Source of the DNA: Epiperipatus broadwayi
Lineage: Eukaryota; Onychophora; Udeonychophora; Euonychophora; Peripatidae
DNA length: 64,000 nt
Reading direction: 5' to 3'
NCBI GenBank assembly: GCA_028023455.1
Contig: JAQFVV010000042.1
Coordinates: forward strand, 6,965,922-7,029,921
Of this stretch, positions 1-12,365 are shown piece after piece. Position 1 is the stretch's first letter. Each line of letters opens with the position of its first letter. Under the pieces are notes generated by a model. The model did no database searches. It saw nothing but the letters and a program-made list of their open reading frames with translations, and was not told the origin of the DNA. The translations under genes were made by a program, and so were the position numbers.

Positions 1-3000
1 AGAAGATAATGAAATATTTTTTCCCCAAAAACAATGGTAAGAAAAGGATTCAAAATTTAGCCTGTGTAGAAGCCATAAATCCTATTAAAAAAATAATGAG
101 GCTTCCATTCCAAATGACTATTTGAATGAGAAGTGAACCAAGAAGAAAAATGTCCAATAATCATACTTGATATTGTAAAAACAGGGATAAACCAGAGCAA
201 ATAAAACAAGAAAATAAAATGAAATCAGTTGAAAAAAGTTAGATAGCAATGAGGAAAAGCTAGTAATCATAAAACAAATAGAAAAAGAAAATCTAGGAAG
301 TAAATCAAAGCTGATGATAATTTTGATAGTCTATATAAAAGACAAGTAAAGATAGGCAATGTAGGCTATTCACTACAATGGAGAAAAGTATCTTACAGCC
401 TGGAATCAACTTAAGTCAAATTTTTTATCGATATGGTTAATGTCAAGATTTACAATTTCAATGTAATAGTACCATATTACTTCGAATAAAAGAAGCACTT
501 TTTTCTAAATTTTGGACCCATAAAAAGGGTGCAACAAAAATTTTTAACATCTTATTTCTGTGAATCTTTACTTTATGCTATACATGCACACAATATTACA
601 TTTGTTACCTGTGAGAAAAGTGTGTTAAATCTTTTTTAATCAATATCTTTTGAATTAATTTTGTAAACGGCTTTAACTCTCTTTCAAACTGCTACTTTTA
701 ATGCTATTTTGATGATTTTACAGTTATTTTATCGAGAAAATCGTACTGAATAATCTTAATAATTTTTTTACATCTAATAAATACAACAATAAAAACCTAC
801 CATTACTCTGATTGATTGTTTCTTGTTCTCTACAGAAGAGAGTGCCTGTCAACAATTTTGATAGTTCTGATATCTTGGCTTTGATTTTCAAAGTAAAAAT
901 GTGATTTAAAATCTTATTTAAAATATTATTTTACTGAAAAAAGCATACTGTATAACCTTTAGAATTTTTTTACAACTAATAAATCAATTTAACAATGAGA
1001 TAAGAATCTGCCTTTCCTCTGATTGGTTGTTTCTTGTTCTCTATACAAGAGTGCTTGACAACAATTTTGACAATTCTGATATCTTTGTTTTGATTTTAAA
1101 TCGAAAACATGTTTTAAAATGGTTTGACATTATTTTGCCGATTTTGATGTTTCTGATATCTTCATTTTGATTTTCGAAGTGAAAACATGTTTTAGAATCT
1201 TTTTTATACATTTATAATTTAAAGAAAATATTTTTAAAAATATAAATTATTTTAGAAGAATGATTCAGATTTTAATAGAAAAATGCACTTTTACATGAAA
1301 GCAAATTAATAAAGAAATTATAAGGTTCAGCTACCATTTACCCTGATGAAATAGTAAAGATGAGAATTCAAGTTTTGAAAGTGAAGATATAGAAAGTGAA
1401 AGTACTGTATATCTGAAAAAAAAAGTGTAATAAATTAGGGGAGCTTATTGTATTTATATCCGATCCTATTTAAGTACATATATACGTCTTAAATTTGGGG
1501 ATAAATTTTTTTTCCAATTTTTCGGGCTTAAAATCTTACTGCATCTTATATTCGGGGACATCTTATAATGGAAGTTATATGATATTTAATCAGAGGAAGT
1601 TTAACTCCAAAGATCAATAACAATTTTATTCTCTACCTATAAGAAAAAAAATAGATGATGACTTATCAAAATGCCCTGCTTTCCAATTACCACCCAGAAG
1701 AAAACCACCAGACAAAAAGCAGAAAGTATGTGAGAAAAATAAATGATTTATTGCTGATGACTATGGATATATTCTGAGATATATGGTTTTGAAGAAAATT
1801 TTATAACTAGATATTACATTGACTTGGTTATGATTGATATAATTACGAAATAAAGAAAATTTTATGTAAAAAGAGTCATATAATATTTAAATTTTGAAAG
1901 TTAGTTAAACGCGAATATACAAATTCATTATGAATTGGGGAAGTTTAGAATGGATATGTTGATACTTTTGGAGCTTCTAGAGAGCTTACGATGTTGATAT
2001 AGTGGTGTGCATTGTTGAGATGTTGGAATTTTATTTGGTGAGTCTTATGTTGAAATGATCATGTACAATTTTGTTTTGAAAAAAGTATTAAGAGAATTTT
2101 TAGAGTACCAGATGGAATATCCTGGGCCATTGATATCTGTTGCGACCAGTATTTATTTTTGTTTGATAAAGAACTTATATTTTAAATAGTGTCATATCTT
2201 AGATAGTCAGTAGAGAAAATTTTAACTCTTCCTTATAGTTATATTGGTTGGTTTGTCATAGTAGTAATGACCCTGGTTTGCCATCATGTATCGACATGAT
2301 TATTCTATAAAACTGGCTCTCACTCTAGAAGCATTTTGGATATTTTCATATTTCTGTCATGAGTTTTATGGTGGATCTAAAGGTTGAAATACACATGAAT
2401 ATTTTTGTAATACCCCACAGTTCATCGACAGTAACCAAATTTATCAGTTTTATAAATTGAGTCAATAAAAAAAGAAATAAAAAAACTGATTCAAAGTAGA
2501 TTAGACCCTATGACCATTTTTGTTTCATTTTTGGTGAGGGGGCATGTACCAGAATGTTATGAGACATGAGTTTAAACCCTTCAAACTTTATATTAATAAA
2601 AATTAACAGAACATTTTCTTTAATAAAGAAGGCTTTCAAATTGTATGTTTTTATATATATTACTAAACAAAACTTTCATGACTGTTAAATTTAAAAAAAA
2701 AAAAGTTTTTTATTAGTTTGATTTATATAAATTAGGTTGTGTTCCAGAAACATTAACTATAAAAATGTGCATGATTTTATTTATTCATATATTGTTTATT
2801 ATTATTTTTTCTTCTCTGTTGTCAAAGTGGAAAAAGAAAGAAAACATTTTTTCATTTAAAAAAAAAAAAAAGGAAAATATTTACCTATCGTCATCAATTG
2901 CAAAATGGCTGATTATAAGTATGGAGATTAATGAAAATAATGTTTATAATTGAAGAACAAATATGAATATCTAAATTCCAACTATTATAGACACTACCCA

Positions 3001-4258
3001 CATGTTATTTCTCAGAAAATGGCTGCTGTTTACCTAGAACATCTGTTACTATTAAATGTAGTACATATAGAGGAGGACAAATGAAGCCCATGTGAAATCT
3101 ATAAAAGCACAACCAATGCTTTGTTGGAGTCTGGACTGGCAAACAGATATAATGATGTTATAATACATATGTGATGGATAGAAATCTTATCAATTATGGA
3201 AGTGACCAATTAATTATCAAAATCAAACAAAAATCCTTTCCAAATTTTATTATATAATCCAATATATACATATAATTTAAATTAATTATATAATAATTTC
3301 ACAAAATAATTTATCATTTTGAAATTGATAAATAATCAAACCTATCTGCTATAATATGTAGAATTGTTCTTTATAACTCATTAAGTTAGAAAGTGAGCTT
3401 ATTTTTGAAAGATAATAATAACTATAGAAAATAAATTATTATTCCCAAAATAAAGACTTTCTAGAGTCTGAAATTGTTAATGAACTCTTGCTTTAAGTTC
3501 AAGATGATTATATAATAGATAATTTATTGATAAAACTGATTCTGATTTAATTTCTGTAAAAATTATTATTCATATTTGTTAAGGATATATTAAAAGTTAA
3601 CTTATGTGCATAAATAGAGTTGGGATTCTTTATAATGACAAGTTCATCAGACTGAGCTTACACAGAAGATTTCATTTGATTCAAACTTGATAGGCACATT
3701 CCTCAAAGATCTGAAGGTCATGGTTTTCCCCATAAGTGAAATTGATAAATGGAAAATCCTTTGTTGGCTCTAGATTTTTTTCTGGGGATGCTGCAATATT
3801 ATTGATTTAAATTTCATAATGACTGGTGATTTTTTAAAAATTATATTGACGTAATTTTGTGAAGGAAAGAAGAGTTGACTTTTTTAGAAATTCATTATTT
3901 TAATGAAAACCAACTCTCTTTCTGCTTCCATTTTATATATATCACAAATTACAATAAGAGATGATTATCTTATCTTATGAATAGAGTTTTACATGAGTAT
4001 TGCCTAGTTTCACTCTGATATAATAATAATAATAATCATAGAGCTTTTTATTTTGAATTCCTTCGTTATATTAATATATTCCTTGTGAAAAATTGCTACA
4101 CTATTCTATATATTTTATTATAAAATTTTGTATTAATATAATATTTAAAAATTATTATACATAAAAATAAATTATTTGTTATATTTTGTATTTTAATTTA
4201 TAAAATGATTTGCAGGTATTATGTATCCACATATATGTATTCATTCAGTATTTATTTA
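1..4258. other. AT-rich non-coding stretch with decayed repeats
   Basis: I see no convincing gene here. The stretch contains the tandem repeat listed at 690-1210 and a short sequence at about 1440-1580 that looks like the end of an old DNA transposon. At 3681-3790 the minus strand has a 35-codon open frame behind an AG, but its phase does not follow the F-box exon at 5331-5464. Further exons of the F-box gene must lie in this stretch or off the left edge, but I could not pick one out. Confidence 0.5.
690..1210. repeat. Tandem repeat, about 212-bp unit, 2.4 copies
   Basis: The units starting near 760 and 972 share long blocks, for example tctgattg-ttgtttcttgttctcta followed by caacaattttga and ttctgatatct. 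A third partial unit lies at about 1125-1200. The copies differ by scattered substitutions and small indels, so the duplication is old. No reading frame is conserved between units. Confidence 0.7.
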
Positions 4259-4423
4259 TTTATAATAAATATCACATGATCAACATCTCATACTAGCACA
4301 TAATTGTTGTAAACAAAGGCAAAACTCTCCATACAGTAGTGCTACCCTGTGCCAACCAGAGTAATCAATGGATGTTAGAAGGCTTGTGCATAAAATCCCT
4401 ATCTAGTGCCTACTCATCCAATA

Positions 4424-4467
4424 TCCCCAAGACTAGTTTCTGGCTTGTGGCCATCATCAGTGAGGAG
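4424..4467 (-). ncRNA. Hammerhead ribozyme motif, family 1, left arm
   Basis: On the minus strand the core ctgatga (4454-4460) is followed by a 4-bp stem II, tggc/gcca with loop cacaa, then gaaac (4436-4440), a minimal stem III and the cleavage triplet gtc (4431-4433). The stem I strands are ctcctca and ttgggg; one extra t next to the cleavage site disturbs the pairing. All core bases are present. It is antiparallel to the motif in the other arm. Confidence 0.75.
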
Positions 4468-4857
4468 TCTTGGATCTGAGAGCATTGCACCTAGATCTTA
4501 GGATCTAATGCAACCCTCAAGCAGCCACCTTTTAACTCTACTTTACTACAAAACTATGAGAAGGAAATTGAAAACACAATAATATTTTCAATCTAAGCTC
4601 AATAGCTTATATAGTCATATGGGTCTGAACTCAATTCAGCTCCCATACATTTTGGTGTCTTTGGCTCTTAAACAACCACAGCCACCACTATCCTATTAGG
4701 CAGGATATGACTATATAAGCTATTGAGCTTAGATTGAAAATATTATTGTGTTTTCAATTTCATTCTCATAGTTTTGTAGTAAAGTAGAGTTAAAAGGTGG
4801 CTGATTAAGAGTTGCATTAGATCCTAAGATGTAGGTGCAGTGCTCTTAGATCCAAGG

Positions 4858-4901
4858 CTCCTCGCTGATGATGGCCACAAGCCAGAAACTAGTCTGGGGA
4901 T
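4858..4901 (+). ncRNA. Hammerhead ribozyme motif, family 1, right arm (intact core)
   Basis: The core ctgatga (4865-4871) is followed by stem II tggc-cacaa-gcca (4872-4884), then gaaa (4885-4888). A two-base-pair stem III, ac/gt with loop ta, leads to the cleavage site after C4894 (gtc). Stem I pairs ctcctcg (4858-4864) with tggggat (4895-4901), six pairs including wobbles. This is the type I layout with a very short stem III that is known from retrotransposon hammerheads, which often act as dimers. Confidence 0.85.
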
Positions 4902-5330
4902 ATTGGATGAGTAGGCATTAGATAGGGATTTTATGCACAAGCCCTCTGGCATCCATAGATTACTCTGGTTGGCACAGGGTGGCACTACTGTATGGAGAGT
5001 TTTGCCTTTGTTTATAATAAATAAATTTAGTCTTAAGTTTTCTCTTTCTTTACACTTCATGCTGTATCTTCTAACTCATTTTATTTACAATTTATAAGTC
5101 TACCACAATTATTATTAAGACCTGTTATTATTGTTTTTTTTAAATACAAAATTTCTGTCACCTATCACTTCTGATGGATACAGATTCTACAAAGCTTACC
5201 TTAAATTATTCACTATATATATATATATATTTAATTCATTTAAAGTCAAATTTAAAACTTTTTACATATATCCAAATTCTATTACATTTATTAATGATTA
5301 AAATAATAGGTATTTTTAAATTTCACTTAC

Positions 5331-5464
5331 AGCTCTGAGATTAACTAAGTCTAAAAGAGGAAGACCAGATAATAAATATACTATAATCTCTTCAGGTAAG
5401 TTGAGCAAATTTGGCTGAGGATATCGATTCCTCTGCATTTGGTAATGTTTCAGTGTTGTCTGAT
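5331..5464 (-). CDS. F-box protein, coding exon 2 (F-box domain)
   Basis: The exon is 134 nt on the minus strand. Its acceptor is tatttattacag and its donor is gct|gtaagtg. It carries two bases that finish a codon, then 44 codons without a stop. The last part reads LNLPEEIIVYLLSGLPLLDL followed by VNLRA, which fits the F-box consensus (L-LP-E-I--L-L-L-L--L). F-box proteins bind SKP1 and bring substrates to SCF ubiquitin ligases in the cytosol or nucleus. The start phase fits the exon at 21752-21833 exactly (1+2 nt), giving an Asp codon at the junction. The donor falls inside the F-box, so its C-terminal part and the substrate-binding domain lie further left. I cannot name the subfamily. Confidence 0.85.
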
Positions 5465-8112
5465 CTGTAATAAATAGACAAAGTTGAAGTCATCATAAAC
5501 AATTGATTACAATTAGTAAAAATGTTTTAAAATAAAATAAAAACAATTAGACAAACTTAAGCTTCAATATTTTTTTAGGTAATCCAAAGTATAATTAATT
5601 ACGTAAAAAAATAATTTAACATAAAAACATATTTAAAAATATTCTAAATTATGTATATTTACATAATAAATTTTTCAAATATCTCAATTATTATTTGTAC
5701 ATATAAGATATGACATCATCGATAAAAGCTAGTTGTTTTTCCTCTAAATTTGCAGTATGCACTTTATTAAATACTATAACTTCTAAATTATTACTTTCTG
5801 TTAAAATTATTTGAGTTATATACCACTGCCACTCCTTTCTATTTTAAAAAATAATATTTTTGCTACATTACAAATAAATTATATATAAATAACAGGACAG
5901 AATGAGATAATGAAAAAAGCCATGAGGTTTTTCTGAATCAAATTATCCATGTTGAGTTCATGTAGTGTATTTATACATTATATAATGATAAAATTTAAAG
6001 TGTTTAAAATTAATTAAAAGAAACCATCCTAAATGTTAATTAATAATTATTAATAAAAAAATTAGGCAATAGTAAAGCTTTCTAAAGTGATTTTTGTTTT
6101 GGAAGTAAATTGCAGGGCTTAACACTTAAATACTGTCATAAAATAATAATAATTGAATGTTCTATTGCTAATGAATTCCTAAGCAGTTTGAACAACAGAG
6201 GTGACAGCTGGATACAATTCTGAAATCTTGAACTTGGAATCTGCAATTCTACCAAAACATGCAGGGCACATATTATTATGACTAAAATGTAGTTTCCAAA
6301 AATATTCATACTTCTATATATTAAGGATTGTAAATTATGTTAGTAATTTAATATTTGAAAATAATTATTTATTAAATAACAAAGATTTCAACAAGATATT
6401 TTTCGCTCATCTTACAATCCTTTATTTTTATTACCTAATGATCTTAAAAGCATGTACTCAATAGCATGTATAGAATGCAAAATAAAGAGCTGTCTAGAAT
6501 AAGAAAGAAATGATAACTTGAAGAAATCTTTTAATCAACATTTAGCATAGCATATTCACCCTTCCATTATTTTTTCCACGTCATAATTGATATTCAATCA
6601 CTTTTTCTATTCCTTTTAAATCCAATGCAGATATTTCCCATTCCTTTATATCATTTATTTTTTAAACAAAAAAAAAAAAAAAGGGGGGGGGGATTATTGA
6701 TGAATTAGACTTTTTTTCAACAATTTTAATTTACAATGGAGGCAAAATACAATGTTGTTAAATATGAATATGTAAATAAAAATTTAACAAAATATGGTAC
6801 TAGTTTATTGTTTTTTTATTTTTACAATTCCTTTTAGGTTACTGACATTCCTTAGTTTCAAATATTTTCTTCTTCAGAATGGTAACCATCAAATATATAT
6901 ATATAAATAGATATTTTATATAATACTGTACTTACATGTATATATTCATGCAAATATCTTTTACATATAAGAAATTGTACAATTGTTCAAATATAGAAAA
7001 CATCAAAATTATATTACAAAAAAAAAAAGTATCATTAAGGCCATTTATAAAAAAAGTTAACATATTTTTAAAATGTACCAAAATAGCTTTCAAAGAACAG
7101 ACTATATGAAAATAAGAAACTATTACAAATATCAGAGAATTTATAAAAAAAATTTAAAGATGAAATAAATAAATATGACAAATACAGTCTGAACAACTTA
7201 TTTGCAATCTCAAATCCTGCATTTCCAAAAAAAATTATTGCCTATATATTAGTTGACATTTTCTTATCTTTGCATCCAGTGATGTCAACCTAGCAATTAT
7301 ATTCATTATATTACATTATTGCTGTGCATTTGAAAAGTAAAATTTCATTTAAAATAGCATCAAAGTGCAAAGTTAATGATGGCAGCCAGACTAAAAAAAA
7401 GTATTGAAGTGTTTCATTTATATAATAAAATAAAAATTATTTAGTTCTGATATAAAATTTTTTTAAAAAAGTTCTATACTGAAGTTGGTGAATATATAAT
7501 AAGAAAAAATTGTTAAATAGAAAAAAAAATATTAGTGAAGATTGAAAAAGCATTAAATGTGAGGTTGGATGGCAGAAGAAATTTTCAACTTCAGTACAAA
7601 AGCTTGAAAGTAAAATAACTCATGGCCTTTTATATTTGACAAAATGCTACTATGATCACTAACGTTACATTTCAGAGCCAATTCACCATGAACGCAAAAA
7701 TCTCATAAAAAACAGCTGTACACTTTACAAAGTTAACATTGGATACACATAGTATCTTTTGTAGTTCATCATTATTGATTTCAATCAATAAAAAAATTAA
7801 AAAATAATGGTAAGTTTTACATGTAAATGTACTCTTTCTCTTTGTGCTTATGACCCTACTGTTTTGTTTTTTTCATAGCTGCACTTTATTAACTATTTTT
7901 GTTGATATAATGGATATAATTTTTTATTTAAATAATACCATAAGTATGTATGTACATGTTAAAAACCTATACTGTATAGAATTAAAAACACATATGATTC
8001 ATTATTATAAATATAGGGGATTTGAACTCAGACTTTCAAGCACTTTTCAACTATCCAAATTATCTCATATCATTGATACACATGATCACACCCATGTAGA
8101 AAAGATCAACAA

Positions 8113-8165
8113 TCACCAATATACGTATTTCATGCTGAACCAGCACTCATCTGTTGGTCCAGATT
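8113..8165 (-). ncRNA. Hammerhead-like motif, family 2 copy a (core mutated)
   Basis: On the minus strand stem I, accaa/ttggt, is perfect. Stem II is gtgct-ggttc-agcat and gaaa is present. A stem III of ata/tat with loop cg leads to an A at the cleavage position (NUH rule satisfied). The core reads cagatga instead of ctgatga, so the conserved U4 is lost and this copy is probably inactive. Confidence 0.6.
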
Positions 8166-8740
8166 ATCATCTCTCACACATATATAATCAGTACTCCGTT
8201 TATATCAAGATAGCAAATCCTCACAATTTAATGGACAGGCTTCAATCTACTCCAACCTCCAACTCTTCAGCCACCCATACTATTGAAAATCTGATGATGA
8301 AAAGCCCAAATCCCATGCTGATGCCAATATTGTTGTCATGCGCATGCTGATCTCAAGTCACTCTGACCCCTCATGTACAGGATGCAGGCTTAATGTTTAA
8401 TATTTGAAATGCAGATACTCTTCATATACCTGGAGCCTAATGGTAAATATAGAGGATTAGAATTCAGACCCACAAGCACCTGTCAACTATCCACACTATC
8501 TCATATCACTGATACGTATGATCACACACATGTAGAAAAGATCAACAATCACCAATATACATATTTCGTGACAACAATATTAGGAACAGCATGGGATTTG
8601 GGCTTTTCATCATCAGATTTTCAATAGTATGGATGGCTGAAGAGTTGGAGTACATTGAAGTCTGTCCATTAAAGTGTGAGGATTTGCTACCTTTGGTATA
8701 AAGTGAGCACTGATAATATATGTGTGAGATGATTATCTGG

Positions 8741-8786
8741 ATCAACTTACGAGTGCTGGTTCAGCACGAAATATGTATATTGGTGA
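8741..8786 (+). ncRNA. Hammerhead-like motif, family 2 copy c (core mutated)
   Basis: Stem II gtgct-ggttc-agcac and the downstream gaaat with a short stem III are perfect. The core reads cttacga instead of ctgatga, which alters the essential G5. Stem I has atcaa against ttggt. It is probably inactive. Confidence 0.55.
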
Positions 8787-9184
8787 TTATTAATCTTTTC
8801 TACAAGTGTATCAGTGATATGAGATAGTGTGGTTGTTGAAGGTGCTTCAAATCCCCTATATTTACAATTAAGCGTCAGGTATATGAAGAGTGCCTGCATT
8901 TCAAATATTACACATTAAGCCTGCATCCTGGCCATCCCTCTTCTATGTATTTAAATAGATATGGTCCTGTACATGAGGGATCAATGACTTGATGTCAACA
9001 TGTGCATGACAACAATATTGGCATCAGCATGGGATTTGAGTTTTCTATCATCAGATTTTTCAATGGTATGGATGTCTGAAGAGTTGGAAGTTGGAGTAGA
9101 TTGAAGCCTGACCATCAAAGCATGAGGATTTGCTATCTTGGTATAAACAGAGCACTAATTATATGTGTGTGAAAGATGATAATC

Positions 9185-9235
9185 TGGACCAATTGATGAG
9201 TGCTGGTTCAGTACGAAAAATGTATATCGGTGATT
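9185..9235 (+). ncRNA. Hammerhead-like motif, family 2 copy d (core mutated)
   Basis: Stem I strand accaa is followed by ttgatgag, so C3 has become T. Stem II is gtgct-ggttc-agtac and gaaa is present. The downstream strand tcggt still mostly pairs in stem I. It is one core change away from the family consensus. Confidence 0.55.
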
Positions 9236-11374
9236 GTTAATCTTTTCTACATGTGTGTGATCATGTGCATCAGTGATATGAGATAGTGTGAATAGTTGAA
9301 AGTTGCTTGAAAGTCTGAGTTCAAATCCCCTATACTTACAATTAGGCTCCAGGATATATGAAGAGTGCCTGTATTTCAAATATGATTCTTATTATATATG
9401 ATTTATAAAATTTTCAAAATGGAAATTGTGTCTAAATATTATTCTAATGTAGAAATAGCAATAAAATATTTTTTTTTTTAAAAAAAAACTAATGTAAATA
9501 TAAATATTCAATTCTGCTTTTTAAATTTCACTGCTTTTTAAAAAAATATTTATTTAAAAAAAAAATCAAATTAATAAAATTAAAATCAATTTGTTTTATT
9601 CCACTATTGAGAAATTAAGATAAAATTAAAGAAAAAATATTTAGCTAATAAATACTCAAAAGGAAATATACAAAATAATTCAATTCTCATCTCTCTTGAG
9701 GCCCCCCCCCCCCCCATCGATCTTTCTTTTCTTTGAAAAAAACATTTCCTGGATAAAATAATATTCTCTACAAATTTAAATAATTATTTAATAATTTAAT
9801 TAAATTTTGCCAAAATATTTTCTCTGTCAAATAACAAAAATGGATTGTAATAAGCATACTGGGACTGAATATGTGACAATAGCGATTTGAATGCTTATAC
9901 TAATACTAGTTGGAATCACTGTATCTACCAGAAACCAATCAAAATGTTTACTTTCTGTTTAACTGAACTGCATTATTAATGAGGCAATAACTACAAGTCA
10001 TTGTGGGCCATAAAAGTAAATGTACACAGGTTGCCAATATGACCCCTGCACTAATTGAATTAGCATAACTATACAGGTCAAATTTGAGTTCAATAAAGAA
10101 TTTTTATATATAAAAAAGCTAATAGTGGATCATTAAGTAATATTTACATGAGCAATTCTGAAACAAATATTAATAATCACAAAAATAAATCCATACTGAT
10201 GATTATATAATGAAACTTCAATTTATTACTTTTCAAAGGGTTAAAAAATAAAAACAATATGTATTGATATTACAATACCAGAAAAGAATTAAAAATTATA
10301 GATATAAACAATTTAGTGTTTATTTATATTGATATATATAAAAGTCTAACACAAAATTTATAAATTGCATGTGCATATATATTTACATGTAAAATTAGAA
10401 TTATGGTAATTGTATGAAATGTTTAAAAAGTTAAGTTAATATAAAAAAGCATTTTTCAAATTGTTTTGTGAAAACCTGGAGCTCAGCACAATCTAGATTC
10501 TGTAAGTGAAAGTCAAAATTTGTAATAATTTATTTTATTTTTATATATCTATTTTTAACTATGAGTATACAAGTCCAATCAAATATAAATAATAAAATTT
10601 GATCATGTTAAGATGACTGATTTTAACAACTTATGGTGTAAGCAACTTGAGTTAATACAATTTGATTCTGTGAAAAATAGAGCCATACAAATTGACCGGT
10701 TTACCTTCCTGTAAAAAAATTAAATATTAGAAGAATGTTCACAAAACAAATTTAAAAATATTGTGCAAACTTTCTCAATATGAGAATAGAGAAGAACCAT
10801 GTGAGATCTCTTGGTAAGCTATATCTGAAATCTAGTACAGTAATCATGCACTAATAACATAAATGCATACAGTCAAGAATTGTTTAAAATTGTATGTCCT
10901 GTAATTTTTTCTAGGAATTCAAAATGGCCGTTCAGGTCTCTAAGGGTTAAGAGCTAAATACAACGTTTATTTAGTTTAGTTCATATTTCTGAGCATTCAG
11001 AAATAAATTTTTTTCATTTCTTGTTTAGTAGGCCTAATTTTAAATTAATTTAATATAAGTATAATAAGTTTACAATAAAATTTCAACTGCTTTTCACAAT
11101 TTTTAAGATTAAAAAAAATTTTTAATGCAATAAATATTCAATTTTTAGAAGGGACAAGTGGCTAAAAATTGAAAAAATAAATTGATGATAAGGAGTAGTA
11201 AAAAATAATGATAGTTGGGGAGGGAGTGTACTGCCGCCATTAGATAGCGCTGCGACATCATCAACAACCGGCCTGAAACGCCTGCAAGTGATAAATTTAT
11301 TTATGAAAGTGGCTCAAGATGCACAAAAAAAAAGTTACAAAAGTGCTATTTAAGTGAAGAATTTTTTATTTTGG

Positions 11375-11389
11375 GGGGGGGGGGGGGAG
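11375..11389. repeat. Poly-G run inside the 11.2-kb MITE
   Basis: About 15 consecutive G residues. Similar G or C runs occur at 6684-6693, 9702-9715 and 53477-53489. Runs like these are unusual in sequence this AT-rich and are likely slippage sites. Confidence 0.8.
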
Positions 11390-11539
11390 TTGATTGTCGT
11401 ACTTGCATGGTTTTTTCATTTTTTTTATTTGAATTTCATAACATTTTGTTGTTTTCTTTTTTATTTGTCATTTTTCAGACACTTTCATCACTTTTTTATT
11501 TTTTTTAGTTCAATTTCATAGCATTTGGGGTTTTTTTTT

Positions 11540-11780
11540 TTTTTTACTTGTCAATTTTTAGCTACTTTCGTAACTTTTTTTTTTTTTTTTACTTGTCAAT
11601 TTTTAGCCACTTTCGTAACTTTTTTTTTTACTTGTCAATTTTTGGCCACTTTCGTAACTTTTTTTTTTTATTTGTGAATTTTTAGCCACTTTTGTAACCT
11701 TTTTTTTTCTGTGTGTGAATTTTTACCACTTTTGTAACTTTCTTTTGTGCATTTTGAGCCACTTTTGTAAATAAATTTAT
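11540..11780. repeat. Minisatellite, about 50-bp unit, inside the MITE
   Basis: Successive units read acttgtcaatttttagccac, then tttcgtaac, then a variable T tract. About five units are present, drifting in sequence toward the right end. The repeat lies between the two inverted ends of the 11.2-kb element. Confidence 0.7.
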
Positions 11781-12365
11781 CACTTGCAGGTTTCAGGCTG
11801 GTTGTTGATGATGTCGCAGCGCCATCTAATGGCGGCAGTACACTCCCTCCCCAACTACCAAAATAATCACCAACAAATGATGTAAAAACATTTATGTTTT
11901 AGCATCTGAAAATTTATCTAATAGCAAAAAAAAAAATGAAAATATATTGAAAACTACACATTTGACTTTCCTTGCATTTGGAATGAAGATGAACCACATG
12001 AGTCGTGTACTGGATATGAATAAAATCAGTAATAGTAGCTTAAATCCTTTAAAGTTAAAGTCACATGGAGTCTAATCATCACATCTACAGAATAAAAATA
12101 TTGAATACTTTCAACGTAAATGTAAAAAACTGAATAATAAAAGAAATGCATTTTCTAAATATATGTATTCTGATAACAAAACTCTTGAGGCTCCTTTTTT
12201 AATTATGAAATTGCTAAAAGTAAGATATATATACAATTGCTGAAAAGTTGATACAACCTTGTAAAATATAAAGCTTGGTGAAAATATGGTTAAGAAATTC
12301 TTTGATCCCACAACTGCAAGAGACTCTAAGGAAATGGCACTATTTTGTGAAGATGAATCAATCTC

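Larger units (their letters stand above)
4271..5010. mobile_element. Foldback element, hammerhead family 1, copy 1
   Basis: Two arms of about 300 bp (4311-4613 and 4709-5014) are inverted copies around a spacer of about 95 bp. The 12-mer tttataataaat lies at 4259-4270 and again at 5011-5022, so it is a likely target-site duplication. Each arm carries a hammerhead ribozyme motif on the strand that reads outward from the spacer. Open frames in the arms, such as minus 4824-5060, follow the repeat and recur in the 61-kb copy; nothing suggests they are genes. Short direct repeats plus ribozymes fit a retroelement, possibly a non-autonomous Penelope-like derivative, but that link is inference. Confidence 0.85.
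8000..9385. mobile_element. Complex foldback cluster, hammerhead family 2 (tRNA-like SINE)
   Basis: At least four partial units of one repeat alternate in orientation. Minus-oriented units begin at about 8015 and 8450; plus-oriented units cover about 8570-8900 and 9000-9385. In the unit orientation each has a body with a gatgatgaaaagcc block, a hammerhead-like motif, then about 80 nt later a tRNA-type B box (gagttcaaatcccc, 9316-9329) and a 3' part ending in atgaagagtgcctgcatttc. The conserved open frames at 7844-8350, 8409-8627 and 9155-9379 come from the repeat and are not genes. The unit looks like a tRNA-derived SINE with an embedded ribozyme. Confidence 0.75.
11210..11859. mobile_element. 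650-bp TIR element (MITE) with 8-bp target duplication
   Basis: Terminal inverted repeats of more than 100 bp begin tagttggggagggagtg and include a block ending agcgctgcgacatcat. The 8-mer aaaataat lies immediately outside both ends (11202-11209 and 11860-11867). An 8-bp duplication fits hAT- or P-type transposases, but the termini do not tell me which. The interior holds a minisatellite of about five units built on acttgtcaatttttagccac followed by a T run. No coding capacity is seen, so it is non-autonomous. Confidence 0.8.

Noticed and set aside
3681-3790. Minus-strand exon 3 of the F-box gene
   Set aside because: The 35-codon frame looks protein-like and ends in TGA, but it needs one base from the previous exon while the F-box exon ends in phase 0, and the pyrimidine tract is poor.
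7844-8350. 168-residue open frame as a gene
   Set aside because: Its second half is the family 2 SINE in reverse, and the first half is low-complexity; there is no family match.
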